From Desulfocurvibacter africanus subsp. africanus DSM 2603 (lineage in GTDB: Bacteria; Desulfobacterota; Desulfovibrionia; Desulfovibrionales; Desulfovibrionaceae): a DNA stretch of 45,365 nucleotides. The stretch's first letter is position 1. Every line of letters starts with the position of its first letter. Below the pieces are notes generated by a model. The model ran no database searches. It saw only the letters and a program-made list of their open reading frames with translations, and was not told where the DNA came from. The position numbers and the translations under genes are program-made. Below are positions 7,703 through 16,638 of the stretch, piece after piece. The stretch lies in the NCBI RefSeq assembly GCF_000422545.1, contig NZ_AULZ01000026.1, positions 1 through 45,365 on the forward strand, written 5' to 3'.

Positions 7703-7976
7703 AGAAGAGTTGAAGGCACGGGCGCGCCTTGGACGCGCAATTCATTGGCGCACAGCCAAGGCATCTTGAATAGGAGCCGAGAAGGCCTTAGCCCGCCCTG
7801 GCCTCGCAAGTCCTTGGCGGTTAGAGAGCGCGCACGCAATGTGCGATGCCTGCTCAACCCCTCATGCGCAAGGGCTTGCGGGCAATTGGGTTTGTTTCGT
7901 GATTTCGGGTCCGATGCAGGCCCGGACCTCTCCAAAGATTCTCATCAACAATCCACGCATGACTCCCGCCTTAGCC
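7703..7976. other. Intergenic region with short inverted repeats
   Basis: No gene is supported. It holds short imperfect dyads (for example around 7728-7765 and 7828-7846) that recall the hairpins of repeat R1 but cannot be aligned to it with confidence. Confidence 0.3.
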
Positions 7977-9224
7977 TCAGAAGCCGGGCGGCGTCTTTTC
8001 CCACGGGTAACCCTTCGCCGACATGTCGAAACCGGTCCGGAACAACGCGCGCATGTACTCGGTGTCAAAATTTTCCTGGTGCGGCGCATCGAAGCTCGCC
8101 GGGATGAACGCGAGATTGTAGTCCACGCCGTCGCGCTTGCTGGTCAGGTAGATCGTGTACAGATCCCCAATCCCCTGGGTGTGGATGAGCGAGGAGATGG
8201 CCCGTTCGCCGATGGTCATGGTCCTGCGCTCGACCGAGGCCCACTCGGGGTCAAGGCGGGCATTGCGGATCACGTAGAGCTTGCGCTCGCGGACCACGTG
8301 GTATTTATCGCTTGTCTCCCCCACACGAAGGGAGGGCGGATAGACGAAGACCTGCGACATGGTGCCGCCGTCCACGTGCATCTCCTGGTATTCGTGGCCG
8401 TGGGCCTCGACGTCGATCATCACCGGCGGGAAGGCGACAGGGATCGCGGCGGAGGCGATCAGGATGGAACGGAACAGGTCGAGCGCCTTGGAATCGCGAC
8501 TTGCTGCGATTTTCGTCATGTTCCAAAGCACGGATTGGCGGGCGTCCAGATCCACGGTGGCGACCAGGAGCAGCCTGCCTTTTTCGTACTCTACGGCGAT
8601 GGCATCCAGCAGCGCCTGGTCCACCGCATTTTCCACAAGCTTCCAGAGCGGTGCATTGTCGGTCAGGGCGTCGCTGGTTATCGCGGCCAGGAACCAGCGT
8701 CGAATTGCGACGTCCGAGGGCGATACGGTCGTGTAGAACCGCTTGAGTTCGTCGTCGTATGCCGGCCCAAGGAATGCGAACGGAGCGATGAGCGCTCCGG
8801 TGCTTACGCCGGTCACAAGCTTGAATTCCGGCCGGTTGCCGGCGACGGTCCAGCCGTTAAGGAGGCCTGCGCCGAAGGCGCCGTTGTCGCCGCCGCCTGA
8901 AATGGCCAGGAACACCGCTGGCGGCATCGCCTCACGGTGTCCACGGGACGCGAGATAGGCCTGCTCGCGATAAAAGGATGCGATGCCTTCGCGTAGGATT
9001 TCTTTCTGGTCAATGCCGGAGCGATAGCGAACGTCGGCCATGCCCGGCACGACAGCCTGCGTCGTGAGGTCCTCGGGGACGGCGTTCTTTCTGGCCACTC
9101 CGGCGCAGGCCGCGAGTGCGACGACGGCGAGCACGCAGATGATCATGCGATTGAATCGCCGATTCAGCAGCCTCCAGGGCCTTGTCCGCCAGAGGCCAAG
9201 AGCGAAGACGCCTTCCGCGCGCAT
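7977..9224 (-). CDS. Patatin-like phospholipase, predicted lipoprotein
   Basis: The 415-residue protein is a patatin-family serine lipase/acyl hydrolase. The oxyanion-hole motif SGGGDNGAFGAG (about residue 110), the nucleophile elbow GVSTG (about 141) and the catalytic DGG (about 287) form the Ser-Asp dyad. A basic N-terminus plus hydrophobic core ending in LAAC is a lipoprotein signal (Cys about 40), so the enzyme probably sits in the periplasm or outer membrane. Start: GGAGG lies seven bases upstream of the ATG at 9224; an inner ATG at 9146 is less likely. It stands alone between divergent or unrelated genes. The substrate is unknown; a phospholipid or lysophospholipid is the family expectation. 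Confidence 0.88.
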   Translation of the reverse strand: MRAEGVFALGLWRTRPWRLLNRRFNRMIICVLAVVALAACAGVARKNAVPEDLTTQAVVPGMADVRYRSGIDQKEILREGIASFYREQAYLASRGHREAMPPAVFLAISGGGDNGAFGAGLLNGWTVAGNRPEFKLVTGVSTGALIAPFAFLGPAYDDELKRFYTTVSPSDVAIRRWFLAAITSDALTDNAPLWKLVENAVDQALLDAIAVEYEKGRLLLVATVDLDARQSVLWNMTKIAASRDSKALDLFRSILIASAAIPVAFPPVMIDVEAHGHEYQEMHVDGGTMSQVFVYPPSLRVGETSDKYHVVRERKLYVIRNARLDPEWASVERRTMTIGERAISSLIHTQGIGDLYTIYLTSKRDGVDYNLAFIPASFDAPHQENFDTEYMRALFRTGFDMSAKGYPWEKTPPGF

Positions 9225-9526
9225 GAGAGGTCCTCCACTATAGGAAGACTATCCGGCGGATTCAGAGGGGTCAATTCCACTTCCGGCGTCGAAAATTATT
9301 TTATTATACCAGAAATCGTCCAGGCCCCAAGCATGTCGCCCACCCTTGCGTTTGGGAACTGACAAGGTCGGAGCAGTCCTCTTCTGGTGCGTTGGGCAAT
9401 CCGAGGTCGAGCGCCACGTTTCCGCCGTGCGGGTGGGAAGGGGTTGCTTTGTGAAGGGCAATCTACCTGGGTGAGAAACCTGGGGTTGCCGGAGTGCTTG
9501 GAACTACCCGAGTTCTGGACAGGTAG

Positions 9527-10003
9527 TCATGCAGGAACAGGCCTTTTTTGCTGAAGAGACCGGGGGATGAAAGCCAAGCCAAAGGTCAAGCTGCACAGCA
9601 GGAAGAGCAAATGGCGGAGCGTTGCCCGGCAAAAGCTTATCCTGCGGCCAGCCTTATCAACGACGATGAATCCCTCCGCACGCTTGCCTTTGGTCGCCTG
9701 TCGAAACGAAGACTCGGCAGATGCAAAGTAGAGCCAAGGAATAAGAAAACTTGAGACTCCGAAAAAAGCAGACAAAGCGGCGACAATTCTCCCCTCCTCT
9801 TGAAAGAGAATGAGAAGTGCAACAATAAAAATGAATACGGGGATGTGAAAGAGAGTTGTTCTCAATAGATCATGCACATTGGCAGCTACTCTTTTCATGA
9901 GCAGAGCATTTGCTGGATGACTAGAGCGGTTTGCTAATGACATGCGCGGGCCAAGGAGGCCATCGCCCTCTTGTGGCTGGGATCTGGGGGAGGGAAATGC
10001 CAT
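9527..10003 (-). CDS. RDD-family membrane protein, frameshifted near the C-terminus
   Basis: The 158-residue frame carries most of an RDD domain: KRVAANVHDLL, two membrane segments, ATKGKRAEGFIVVDKAGRRI and a third segment. It then ends early. Just after LQQK an A6 tract (minus strand of 9543-9554) shifts the frame. In the +1 frame the sequence continues as GLFLHDYLSRTRVV, the normal end of an RDD domain, and stops at 9463. One base fewer in the A tract would give an intact protein spanning 9463-10003. RDD proteins have small-solute or Na+/H+ transport roles at best; the function is unknown. It lies 27 bases after the gene upstream, probably in one operon. The start is uncertain (9943 is an alternative). 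Confidence 0.7.
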   Translation of the reverse strand: MAFPSPRSQPQEGDGLLGPRMSLANRSSHPANALLMKRVAANVHDLLRTTLFHIPVFIFIVALLILFQEEGRIVAALSAFFGVSSFLIPWLYFASAESSFRQATKGKRAEGFIVVDKAGRRISFCRATLRHLLFLLCSLTFGLAFIPRSLQQKRPVPA

Positions 10004-10030
10004 TACCAGACCAACTCTTGCGAAGAGGCT

Positions 10031-10426
10031 TTAAGACTTTTTCTTTGTAAAAAAGCTTCTGGCTTCGCGTGTTAAAAGCAATCCATAGGCTGTGGCAATA
10101 AGCGAATACTGAATAAAGCTAATAATGATTATAGATGTTGAACTATAAAAACCCATGCTCCCCAGGGGAAGCAAGGACATCAGAATATTAGCTAAATTAT
10201 ACACTATCACTAGGATTAGAAGCCAATTAACCATGATTCTTCTTCTGACGTACAGAAAGAAGCAAAAGAGGATTATGGGATCTAGCGAAAGTACGTTGCC
10301 CAGAACGCTTGAAGGAGCAAGAAGCAGGAGCGAGGAAAGCTTAACCAAAAAAGCCAGGACTGATCCCCAGGTCAGCCACTTCGCGATACGAATAATACGT
10401 GGAAGTTCCGTTTGAATACTGTTCAT
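10031..10426 (-). CDS. Small integral membrane protein of unknown function
   Basis: A 131-residue protein with four predicted membrane helices (about residues 17-37, 46-60, 66-87 and 96-118) and a basic tail, SFFTKKKS. I do not recognise the family. It precedes the RDD gene by 27 bases and is AT-richer than the surroundings, like that gene, so the two were probably acquired or are expressed together. The ribosome binding site before the ATG is weak. Confidence 0.6.
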   Translation of the reverse strand: MNSIQTELPRIIRIAKWLTWGSVLAFLVKLSSLLLLAPSSVLGNVLSLDPIILFCFFLYVRRRIMVNWLLILVIVYNLANILMSLLPLGSMGFYSSTSIIIISFIQYSLIATAYGLLLTREARSFFTKKKS

Positions 10427-10588
10427 GATGGATCGACCTACAGAGTACGTATGTCCTTGCTTCGAAATGCTCTGGCTGATTCAGAAACAGCCAGTCCCCG
10501 CCTCATGTGCTGCGTGCACATATCCCACCGGCCATTGGGGTTGCTCGACTAATGTCATCCTGCAATAAAGCCAAGAGAATACAAACGC

Positions 10589-10620
10589 AAGCGGCCCCAG
10601 ATTTTCGTCCGGGGCCGCTT
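10589..10620. terminator. Bidirectional terminator-like hairpin
   Basis: AAGCGGCCCC, a short loop, then GGGGCCGCTT: a perfect 10-bp stem downstream of the acyl-CoA synthetase gene (minus strand). The gap 10427-10723 holds this hairpin and repeat R3 and no supported gene. Confidence 0.6.
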
Positions 10621-10636
10621 CGCTTTCAAATTCAAA

Positions 10637-10720
10637 TCGCGGGGTCCAGGGGAATGATTCCCCTGGCGGGGTTTCCAAAGGGCCTATCCAGATAAAGGGC
10701 CACTTTGGCCGCCGGAGGCA
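10637..10720. repeat. Dispersed repeat R3, copy 2
   Basis: Near-identical to 2295-2375, from CGCGGGGTCCAGGGG to CCGCCGGAGGCA. The middle hairpin is AAAGGGCC/GGCCACTTT. It abuts the stop codon of the acyl-CoA synthetase gene at 10724. Confidence 0.85.
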
Positions 10721-10723
10721 ATC

Positions 10724-12373
10724 CTACTGCATGGCCTCGGGGAACAGTTCGGCCGCCATTTCGCGCAGCTTGTACTTCTGGATCTTGCCGCTGGCGGTCA
10801 TGGGGTAGTCCTGCACGAAAGCCACGTACTTGGGTATCTTGTGCCAGGCGATCTTGCCGCGGCAGAAGTCGCGCACGTCCTCGGGGGCCAGGTTCGCGCC
10901 TTCCTTGAGGATGATGAACGCGCCGACCTCCTCGCCGTACTTGCGGCTGGGCACGCCCGCCACCTGCACGTCGCGGATGCCCGGCATGGAGTACAGGAAC
11001 TCCTCGATTTCACGCGGGTAGATGTTCTCGCCGCCGCGAATGATCATGTCCTTGAGCCGGCCGGTGATGGTCACGTAGCCGCGCTCGTCCATGACGCCCA
11101 GGTCGCCCGAGTGCAGCCAGCCATGCGCATCGATGGCCTCGGTAGTGGCCTTGGCGTTGTTGTAGTAGCCCTTCATGAGGTTGTAGCCCCGGCAGCAGAT
11201 CTCGCCCACGGTATTGGGCGGCACGACCTGCCTGGTCTCGGGGTCCATGATGCAGACCTCGATCTCGGGCATGGACTTGCCCACGGTCTCGGTGCGGTCG
11301 CGGATGCTGTCGTCCACGCGCGTCTGGGTCATCACCGGCGCGGTCTCGGTCAGGCCGTAGCAGATGGTGATGTCCTTCATGTTCATGCGGTCCATGACCT
11401 TCTTCATGACCTCCACCGGGCATGGCGAGCCGGCCATGATGCCCGTGCGCAGGGAGGAGTAGTCGAAGCGCTCGAAGAGCTTGTGCTCCAGCACCGCGAT
11501 GAACATGGTCGGCACGCCGTACAGGGCCGTGCACTTCTCGGCGTCCACGCTGGCCATGACCTGCAGCGGGTCGAAGGTCTCCAGCAGGACCATGGCCGCG
11601 CCGTGATTAACGCAGGCCATGACGCCCAGCACGCAGCCGAAGCAGTGGAACAGCGGCACGGGCAGGCAGACCCGGTCCTTGTGCGTGAACTTCTGATTCT
11701 CGCCGATCCAGAAGCCGTTGTTGAGGATCGAGTAGTGCGAGAGCATGACGCCCTTGGGAAAGCCAGTGGTGCCCGAGGTGTACTGCATGTTCACCACATC
11801 GTGCGGCGACAGGCTGTCCTGGCGGGCCTTGTATTCCTCGTCGTCGACCATGGAGGCCAGGGACAGGATCTCGGGGATGGAGTACATGCCCCGGTGCTTC
11901 TCGGGCCCCAGGAACAGGACCCGCTTGAGGTGCGGGAAGGTCTCGCTTTTCATGAAGCCGCGTTGCTCGGTCTTGAGCTCGGGCACGAGCTCGTAGATCG
12001 TCTGCACGTAATCCGTGTCGCGGTAGCCGTCGATGATGAAAAGGTTCTCCGTCTCGGAGTGAGACAGGAGATACTTGATCTCGTTCTGCTTGTAGTTGGT
12101 GTTCACCGTGAGCAGCACGGCGCCGACCTTGGCCGTGGCGAACATGAGCGCGACCCAGTAGGGCACGTTGGTGGCCCAGATGGCCACCTTCTCGCCGGGT
12201 TCGATGCCCATGGCCATGAGGCCCTTGGCCAGGTCGTCCACAAGCGCGCCGAACTGGCGCCAGGTGAGCCGGAAGTCCCGGTCCACATAGATCACGGCGT
12301 CGATGTCGGGGTACTTGGCCACCGTCTCGTCGAGGAGCTGGCCAAGGGTGAGTTCGCGAAGCGCCTTGGTCAT
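10724..12373 (-). CDS. Acyl-CoA synthetase (AMP-binding, medium/long-chain type)
   Basis: The 549-residue protein belongs to the ANL adenylating superfamily and activates a carboxylic acid as acyl-AMP, then acyl-CoA. Motifs: [11 protein letters not shown] (P-loop-like A3, about residue 195), YGLTETAP (A5), [13 protein letters not shown] (A7), [16 protein letters not shown] (A8) and GKIQKYKL with the catalytic Lys (A10). Length and motif wording fit fatty-acyl-CoA ligases of the FadD/AcsF type rather than acetyl-CoA synthetase. Start ATG at 12373 has GGAGG seven bases upstream. The regulator gene upstream ends 12 bases before it, so the two are one operon. The chain length accepted cannot be read from sequence. 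Confidence 0.9.
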   Translation of the reverse strand: MTKALRELTLGQLLDETVAKYPDIDAVIYVDRDFRLTWRQFGALVDDLAKGLMAMGIEPGEKVAIWATNVPYWVALMFATAKVGAVLLTVNTNYKQNEIKYLLSHSETENLFIIDGYRDTDYVQTIYELVPELKTEQRGFMKSETFPHLKRVLFLGPEKHRGMYSIPEILSLASMVDDEEYKARQDSLSPHDVVNMQYTSGTTGFPKGVMLSHYSILNNGFWIGENQKFTHKDRVCLPVPLFHCFGCVLGVMACVNHGAAMVLLETFDPLQVMASVDAEKCTALYGVPTMFIAVLEHKLFERFDYSSLRTGIMAGSPCPVEVMKKVMDRMNMKDITICYGLTETAPVMTQTRVDDSIRDRTETVGKSMPEIEVCIMDPETRQVVPPNTVGEICCRGYNLMKGYYNNAKATTEAIDAHGWLHSGDLGVMDERGYVTITGRLKDMIIRGGENIYPREIEEFLYSMPGIRDVQVAGVPSRKYGEEVGAFIILKEGANLAPEDVRDFCRGKIAWHKIPKYVAFVQDYPMTASGKIQKYKLREMAAELFPEAMQ

Positions 12374-12385
12374 GGACGGGCCTCC

Positions 12386-12952
12386 TTAGTCCGGGAAGTA
12401 GAGCACGGCGTAAATCTCCGCCGGCTCGTCGCCGTGACAGCCAACCCAGTGCGGCACCACGGAATTGAGATAGATGGAATCGCCGGCCTCCAGCACGTAG
12501 GTCTGCCTGGCGTAGACGACCTCGAGCTTGCCCTTGTGCACCACGATGAACTCCTCGCCTTCGTGGCTGGACAGGCTCTTGTCCGCGGCGGACTCGGGCA
12601 GGATCTCGATGAAGAAAGGCTCCATGTGCCGATCGGCCTTGCCCTTGCCCAGGGAGTAGAAGCGCAGGGCCTCGCCATGACGCGGGGTGTGCATTGCCAG
12701 CCCCTGCTTGCGCTGGTCCTTGCGCACGACGAGCGGGTCGGTGCTGCCGGCGTCGTCCATGAAGGTGCCGAGGCGCAGGCCTAGAGCGCGCGTTACCTTG
12801 AGTAGCGGGCCGAGGGAGGGGTAGAGGTCCTGCTCCTCCAGCGCGTTGATAATGTCCAGGGACAGCCCGGACCTTTGCGCCAGCTCATCGCGGCTCAAGT
12901 TCTTGCGTTCGCGATACGTGCGGATGCGCGCGCCAAGCTTCTCGCTCTTCAT
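12386..12952 (-). CDS. XRE-family regulator with C-terminal cupin domain
   Basis: The 188-residue protein has an N-terminal helix-turn-helix of the Cro/XRE type (about residues 8-62, SRDELAQRSGLSLDIINALEE) and a C-terminal cupin_2 fold (about 110-185, with SSHEGEEFIVVHKGKLEV and LEAGDSIYLNSVVPHWV). Such proteins repress or activate a neighbouring operon and sense a small ligand with the cupin. Here the neighbour is the acyl-CoA synthetase 12 bases downstream, so a fatty or aromatic acid or its CoA ester is the likely signal (inference). The start ATG at 12952 is preceded by GGAGG; the longer open frame overlaps the TPP riboswitch on the other strand. Confidence 0.88.
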   Translation of the reverse strand: MKSEKLGARIRTYRERKNLSRDELAQRSGLSLDIINALEEQDLYPSLGPLLKVTRALGLRLGTFMDDAGSTDPLVVRKDQRKQGLAMHTPRHGEALRFYSLGKGKADRHMEPFFIEILPESAADKSLSSHEGEEFIVVHKGKLEVVYARQTYVLEAGDSIYLNSVVPHWVGCHGDEPAEIYAVLYFPD

Positions 12953-13149
12953 GCCTGCCTCCGGCCAAGAATTGGGTTGGTGTGGAAAGGAAAAAGTTGG
13001 GACGATGAAAGATCGGGTCGTCAGTACTACAAATTCGAACATTTTCCAAGCCGAATACGCGGCAGGTCGCGGCGGGGCAGGCCAAGCCGGTCGTGTCTCT
13101 TGCTGCAAGTCTTCCGCCCTTGCCAGGATCAGCCAAGTGGAATACTGAA

Positions 13150-13245
13150 GCCGAATCCGATTGGGGTGCCCCGTTCCAAGTGGGACGGGGCTGAGATCAT
13201 ACCCATGGAACCTGACGCAGGTCGTGCTGCCGTAGGGAATCGGAG
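13150..13245 (+). promoter_or_regulatory. TPP (THI element) riboswitch
   Basis: Conserved elements in order: GGGGTGCC at 13163-13170, GGGGCTGAGATCATACCC, GAACCTGACGCAGGTC, then TGCTGCCGTAGGGA, closed by a P1 stem pairing TCCGATT (13156) with AATCGGA (13238). This is the thiamine pyrophosphate aptamer. It lies about 115 bases upstream of thi4, so the thi4-thiE operon is shut off when TPP is plentiful. No clear terminator hairpin is visible between aptamer and start codon, so control may act on translation. Confidence 0.95.
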
Positions 13246-13359
13246 AGCCGAACATTTCGGCCCGTCCTCCGCTACGTTGCCATTCGCATCATGACTATCC
13301 CCTGTCAGGCCGATCTCGCCCCGAGGAGAGAGCGTAACCACAAGCCTGGAGGAATTGTC

Positions 13360-14154
13360 GTGGCCCTCGACGAAGTCATCATCACCGAAGCGATCGCCAG
13401 CGAGTACTTTCGCAAGTTCAAGGAGAGCCTTTCGCTCGACGTAGCCATTGTCGGCGGCGGCCCCTCCGGCATGACCGCGGCGCGCAAGCTGGCCCAGGCC
13501 GGCTGCAACGTCGCACTGTTCGAGCGCAAGCTGTCGCTCGGCGGCGGCATGTGGGGCGGAGGCATGACCTGGAACATGATCGTGGTTCAGACGGAGAGCA
13601 AGCACCTGCTCGAAGAAGTCGGCGTGCCCCTGAAGGAGTACAAGCCCGGCTACTGGGTGGCCGACGCGGTCACCGCCACGACCGCCCTGGCCTCCGCCGC
13701 CTGCCTGGCCGGGGCCAAGGTCTTCAACTGCATGAGCGTGGAGGATGTGGTCCTGCGCGAGAGCAATGGAGTTAAGCGCGTCACCGGCTTGGTCATCAAC
13801 TCCTCGCCCGTGGAGATCGCCGGCCTGCACGTGGATCCCGTGACCATCGCCAGCACCCATGTCATCGAAGCCACGGGCCATGCCGTGGAGGTTCTCAAGA
13901 AGCTCGTGCGCAAGAACAGCGTGCGGCTGACGACAGCCTCCGGGGGCATCGAAGGCGAGCAATCCCTGTGGGCCGAGGTGGCCGAGGCGCACACCGTGGA
14001 CAATACGCGGGAGGTCTTTCCGGGAATCTGGGTGGCGGGCATGGCCGCAAACGCGACGTTCGGGTCCTACCGCATGGGACCCATCTTCGGCGGCATGCTC
14101 CTGTCGGGGGAAAAGGTCGCCGCCGAGATCCTCGCCCGCTTGAGGGCAGGGTAG
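13360..14154 (+). CDS. thi4: Sulfide-dependent adenosine diphosphate thiazole synthase (Thi4 family)
   Basis: The 264-residue protein makes the thiazole half of thiamine from NAD and glycine. Motifs: the dinucleotide-binding VAIVGGGPSGMTAA (about residues 28-41), GGGMWGGGMTWN, and C-terminal TFGSYRMGPIFGGML. In yeast THI4 a Cys supplies sulfur and the enzyme dies after one turnover; here the equivalent position in GLHVDP is His157, as in the archaeal enzymes that use free sulfide and work catalytically. That suits a sulfide-producing organism. I chose GTG at 13360 because GGAGG lies seven bases upstream; the ATG at 13291 lacks one. It is the first gene after the TPP riboswitch, and thiE follows after four bases. 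Confidence 0.93.
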   Translation: MALDEVIITEAIASEYFRKFKESLSLDVAIVGGGPSGMTAARKLAQAGCNVALFERKLSLGGGMWGGGMTWNMIVVQTESKHLLEEVGVPLKEYKPGYWVADAVTATTALASAACLAGAKVFNCMSVEDVVLRESNGVKRVTGLVINSSPVEIAGLHVDPVTIASTHVIEATGHAVEVLKKLVRKNSVRLTTASGGIEGEQSLWAEVAEAHTVDNTREVFPGIWVAGMAANATFGSYRMGPIFGGMLLSGEKVAAEILARLRAG

Positions 14155-14158
14155 GCCC

Positions 14159-14800
14159 ATGCCCGCGCGTCTCGACCTGCGCCTTTATCTGGTCACCGAT
14201 CCCGCGGGCTGCATGGGCCGGGATCTCGCTTGGGTTGTGGCCGAAGCGCTGGCCGGGGGCGTCACAATGGTGCAGTTGCGCGAGAAGCAGGCCACGACCC
14301 GTGAGTTCCTGGAGCGCGCGTGGCGCATAAAGCCGATCTGCGACGCCGCCGGGGCGCCGCTCATCATCAACGATCGGGTCGATGTGGCCCTGGCGGTCGG
14401 CGCGGCCGGCGTGCACCTCGGCAGGCAGGACATGCCCTACGCCGATGCGCGGCGGCTGCTCGGCCCCCGGGCGATCATCGGCCTGACGGTGCACGACATG
14501 GCCGAACTCGAAGAAGCCAAAGCCACGGACGCCGACTACTTCGGGCTTGGACCGGTTTTCCCGACGCGCACCAAGCCCGACGCGCCCGCGCCTTGGGACA
14601 TGGACGAATACGCCAGGGCCAGCGTCCTGGCCGGACGGCCCGTGGTAGCCATCGGCGGCATAGGACCGCATAACGCGCGGATCGTGCTCGCGGCCGGGGC
14701 GCACGGGTTGGCCGTTTCATCGGCCATCTGTTCGGCGGATTCTCCCAAATGGGCCGCGATGGAGCTTGCAGCTCTCCATGCCCGTCTCTGGCCGAGCTGA
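14159..14800 (+). CDS. thiE: Thiamine-phosphate synthase ThiE
   Basis: The 213-residue TIM-barrel enzyme joins hydroxymethylpyrimidine pyrophosphate to the thiazole phosphate to give thiamine phosphate. Motifs: VTMVQLREK, INDRVDVALAVGAAGVHLGRQDMP, GLGPVFPTRTKPDAP (pyrophosphate-binding loop) and VVAIGGIGPHN. Length is normal. It follows thi4 by four bases with an AGGGTAGG ribosome binding site inside the end of thi4, so the pair is one TPP-controlled operon. The pyrimidine branch (thiC, thiD) is not in this window. Confidence 0.95.
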   Translation: MPARLDLRLYLVTDPAGCMGRDLAWVVAEALAGGVTMVQLREKQATTREFLERAWRIKPICDAAGAPLIINDRVDVALAVGAAGVHLGRQDMPYADARRLLGPRAIIGLTVHDMAELEEAKATDADYFGLGPVFPTRTKPDAPAPWDMDEYARASVLAGRPVVAIGGIGPHNARIVLAAGAHGLAVSSAICSADSPKWAAMELAALHARLWPS

Positions 14801-14845
14801 TCAGCCTGGTTTTTTCCATTCTCGGCCGCGCTGGACGCGCGCATA

Positions 14846-14893
14846 CGCATCCTGGAGAAGCTGAGACTGATGCGGCTCCAGGATGCGTTTATT
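14846..14893 (+). terminator. Terminator of the thi4-thiE operon
   Basis: CGCATCCTGGAG and CTCCAGGATGCG form a 12-bp perfect stem followed by TTTATTT. It lies 45 bases past the thiE stop: a typical intrinsic terminator. Confidence 0.85.
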
Positions 14894-15025
14894 TGTGGAT
14901 CAGGCGTGTCCTGGACCGCGCATTTCAATTGCAGAATGCTCTGGGAGCAACAGGCCAACCATGCGGGCATGACGCCTGCGGGACAGCCTACAGCGTGTTG
15001 CGCTTGAAATGGAAAAGCTGGTAAG

Positions 15026-15069
15026 TGCGGGGAGCGCCGCTCCCTGTCGGGAGAGAGCCCGCGAGAGGA
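15026..15069. repeat. Dispersed repeat R2, copy 2 (partial)
   Basis: GCGGGGAGCGCCGCTCCCTGTCGGGAGAGAGCC matches the first part of 2425-2489; the second hairpin is degenerate. It lies downstream of bioC in a gap (14894-15145) with no supported gene. Confidence 0.7.
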
Positions 15070-15145
15070 GCGAGCCGCCATGGCGTGGCCTTGGCTGTCC
15101 GCTCTGGTCCCGGTCTGTCCGTGCCGGTAACGAAAATGCCGGGAG

Positions 15146-15943
15146 TTACCGTGGCTTCTCGGCGATGAAGTATTGCACGCGATGGGTCACGGTCACGCGA
15201 CCCTGGCTGTCGGCCTGTTGTTCGTAGCAGGCCAGCAGGCGGCGCATCTGGGCTGGGCCCAGGGGCCGATGGCCCGGCTGGCCCTGGAATACCGCGCCGA
15301 TATGCTTGTACGAGCGCAGGGCGGCGCGGGCGGAGTCGTACCCGGCCAGAATGCTTTCCTCCTCGCAATGGAGCACCCTGAGTCCGGCAGCCTTGCCGAT
15401 GTCATGCGCGGTTTCCGCTTTCCATAAGCGCAGGCCCTGGAAACGTGCCTGAAGCGCCTGGTGGTACGCGGACTCAAGTTCGACGAAAGAGCCTTGGATC
15501 AAGAACGCGCAGGCCATGATGCCGCCAGGCGCAAGCGCCTCGCCCCACATGCGCAGCGTGCCGGTCGGATTGCTGAACCACTGGGCGACGCAGCTGCACG
15601 CGACCAGATCGGCTCCGCGCACGAGGCAGGCCGGGTCCTCGGCGTCTCCCACGACGAAACGGGCACGGTCGAGGCCGTTCCAGCGCTTGCGGCAGGCCTC
15701 GGCCATGCCCTCCGCCAGATCAAGCCCCACCAGCGATGCCTTCGGGTAGCGTTCCAGCAGCAGCGCACTGAGCAGGCCCGTGCCGCAACCCAGGTCAACC
15801 ATGAGCGCGGGCTCTCGGCGATCCATGCGGTGTGCCAGGCCCGAGGCGATCTCGGCTTGTGCCGTGGCCCAGGCATCATAGTGTTTCGCGGCACCGGAGA
15901 AGTTGCGCGCGAGGGCGCTTTTTTTGACGGCCTGATTGCTCAT
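15146..15943 (-). CDS. bioC: Malonyl-ACP O-methyltransferase BioC
   Basis: The 265-residue class I SAM methyltransferase caps malonyl-ACP with a methyl ester so that the fatty-acid synthase can build pimeloyl-ACP for biotin. The N-terminal RNFSGAAKHYDAWATAQ is the BioC signature. Motif I VDLGCGTGLLSALLLERYP, VGLDLAEGM (acidic loop binding ribose), and the post-motif ARFVVGDAED follow. Its start overlaps the stop of the esterase gene upstream as ATGA, so the two are translationally coupled. With bioF it forms a biotin operon; bioA, bioD and bioB are absent from the window. Confidence 0.92.
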   Translation of the reverse strand: MSNQAVKKSALARNFSGAAKHYDAWATAQAEIASGLAHRMDRREPALMVDLGCGTGLLSALLLERYPKASLVGLDLAEGMAEACRKRWNGLDRARFVVGDAEDPACLVRGADLVACSCVAQWFSNPTGTLRMWGEALAPGGIMACAFLIQGSFVELESAYHQALQARFQGLRLWKAETAHDIGKAAGLRVLHCEEESILAGYDSARAALRSYKHIGAVFQGQPGHRPLGPAQMRRLLACYEQQADSQGRVTVTHRVQYFIAEKPR

Positions 15944-16638
15944 GCCGTGAAGTTCCGGATGAGTCGGGCCAGATCAAGCGGCGCGGTGAAGGGAAGCGCA
16001 TGGCCGCGATGCTCCAGGATTTCCAGGCTCGCGCCGGGCGCTTGCTCCGCCAATGCCCGAGCACTCTCGACAGGGATGATCGCATCGCGCTCGCCATGGA
16101 CGAGCAGCGTCGGCACGGCAAGCGTCGCGGACTGGGCGCGCATATCCAGCCTGGCCAAGGCGTCCAGCCCCAGGGTCAATTCGGTGGCCGGGAACTGTCG
16201 CGCTTGATCCAGATAGTGCGCTCGAAGCGCTTCGTCGCCATCGGGCGCGAGGCACGCCCCGGCGAAGTCGGAAAGGACCCGCTCTGGATCTCGTGACAGA
16301 CGTGCTCGCATGGTCCGCAGGGCGCGAGGGTCCGCGCCGGGATAGCCATGGTCGGCGCACATGCGGGCCGTGCCGGATACAAGCACCAGGCCGCGCAGAA
16401 GAGCGGGCGACTTCAGCGCCGTGCGCAGCGCGAGGAGCGCTCCCAGCGACCAGCCCACCAGCAGCCAGGGCTCGGAGCGGTTCGACAGGGCTGCCGCTAT
16501 CGCGGATTCGTCGCGCAGAGCCTCGACCCAGCTAAAGACATGCGTGCAGGAGTCGGGCAATTCGTCGCGGACGCCATCCCAGGCCTGCCCGGTCGCGCCC
16601 CAGCCGGGAATGAACAGAATGGGCGGTTTCTCCGTCAT
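15940..16638 (-). CDS. Alpha/beta hydrolase, probable pimeloyl-ACP methyl ester esterase (BioH role)
   Basis: The 232-residue alpha/beta hydrolase has the nucleophile elbow GWSLGA (Ser about residue 70), an Asp in HGERDAIIP and a His in EHRGHALPF, giving a full catalytic triad. It lies between bioF and bioC with ATGA overlaps on both sides (16635-16638 and 15940-15943). By context it removes the methyl group that BioC adds, releasing pimeloyl-ACP for BioF. Start: the coupled ATG at 16638; the longer frame upstream is antisense-like noise over bioF. It is shorter than E. coli BioH (256), and several unrelated hydrolases (BioG, BioJ, BioK, BioV) fill this role, so I give no symbol. Confidence 0.85.
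   Translation of the reverse strand: MTEKPPILFIPGWGATGQAWDGVRDELPDSCTHVFSWVEALRDESAIAAALSNRSEPWLLVGWSLGALLALRTALKSPALLRGLVLVSGTARMCADHGYPGADPRALRTMRARLSRDPERVLSDFAGACLAPDGDEALRAHYLDQARQFPATELTLGLDALARLDMRAQSATLAVPTLLVHGERDAIIPVESARALAEQAPGASLEILEHRGHALPFTAPLDLARLIRNFTA

Noticed and set aside
9249-9461. A 70-codon minus-strand frame downstream of the RDD gene
   Set aside because: It has no ribosome binding site and no similarity; it lies past the stop of the RDD gene as read with the frameshift corrected (9463).
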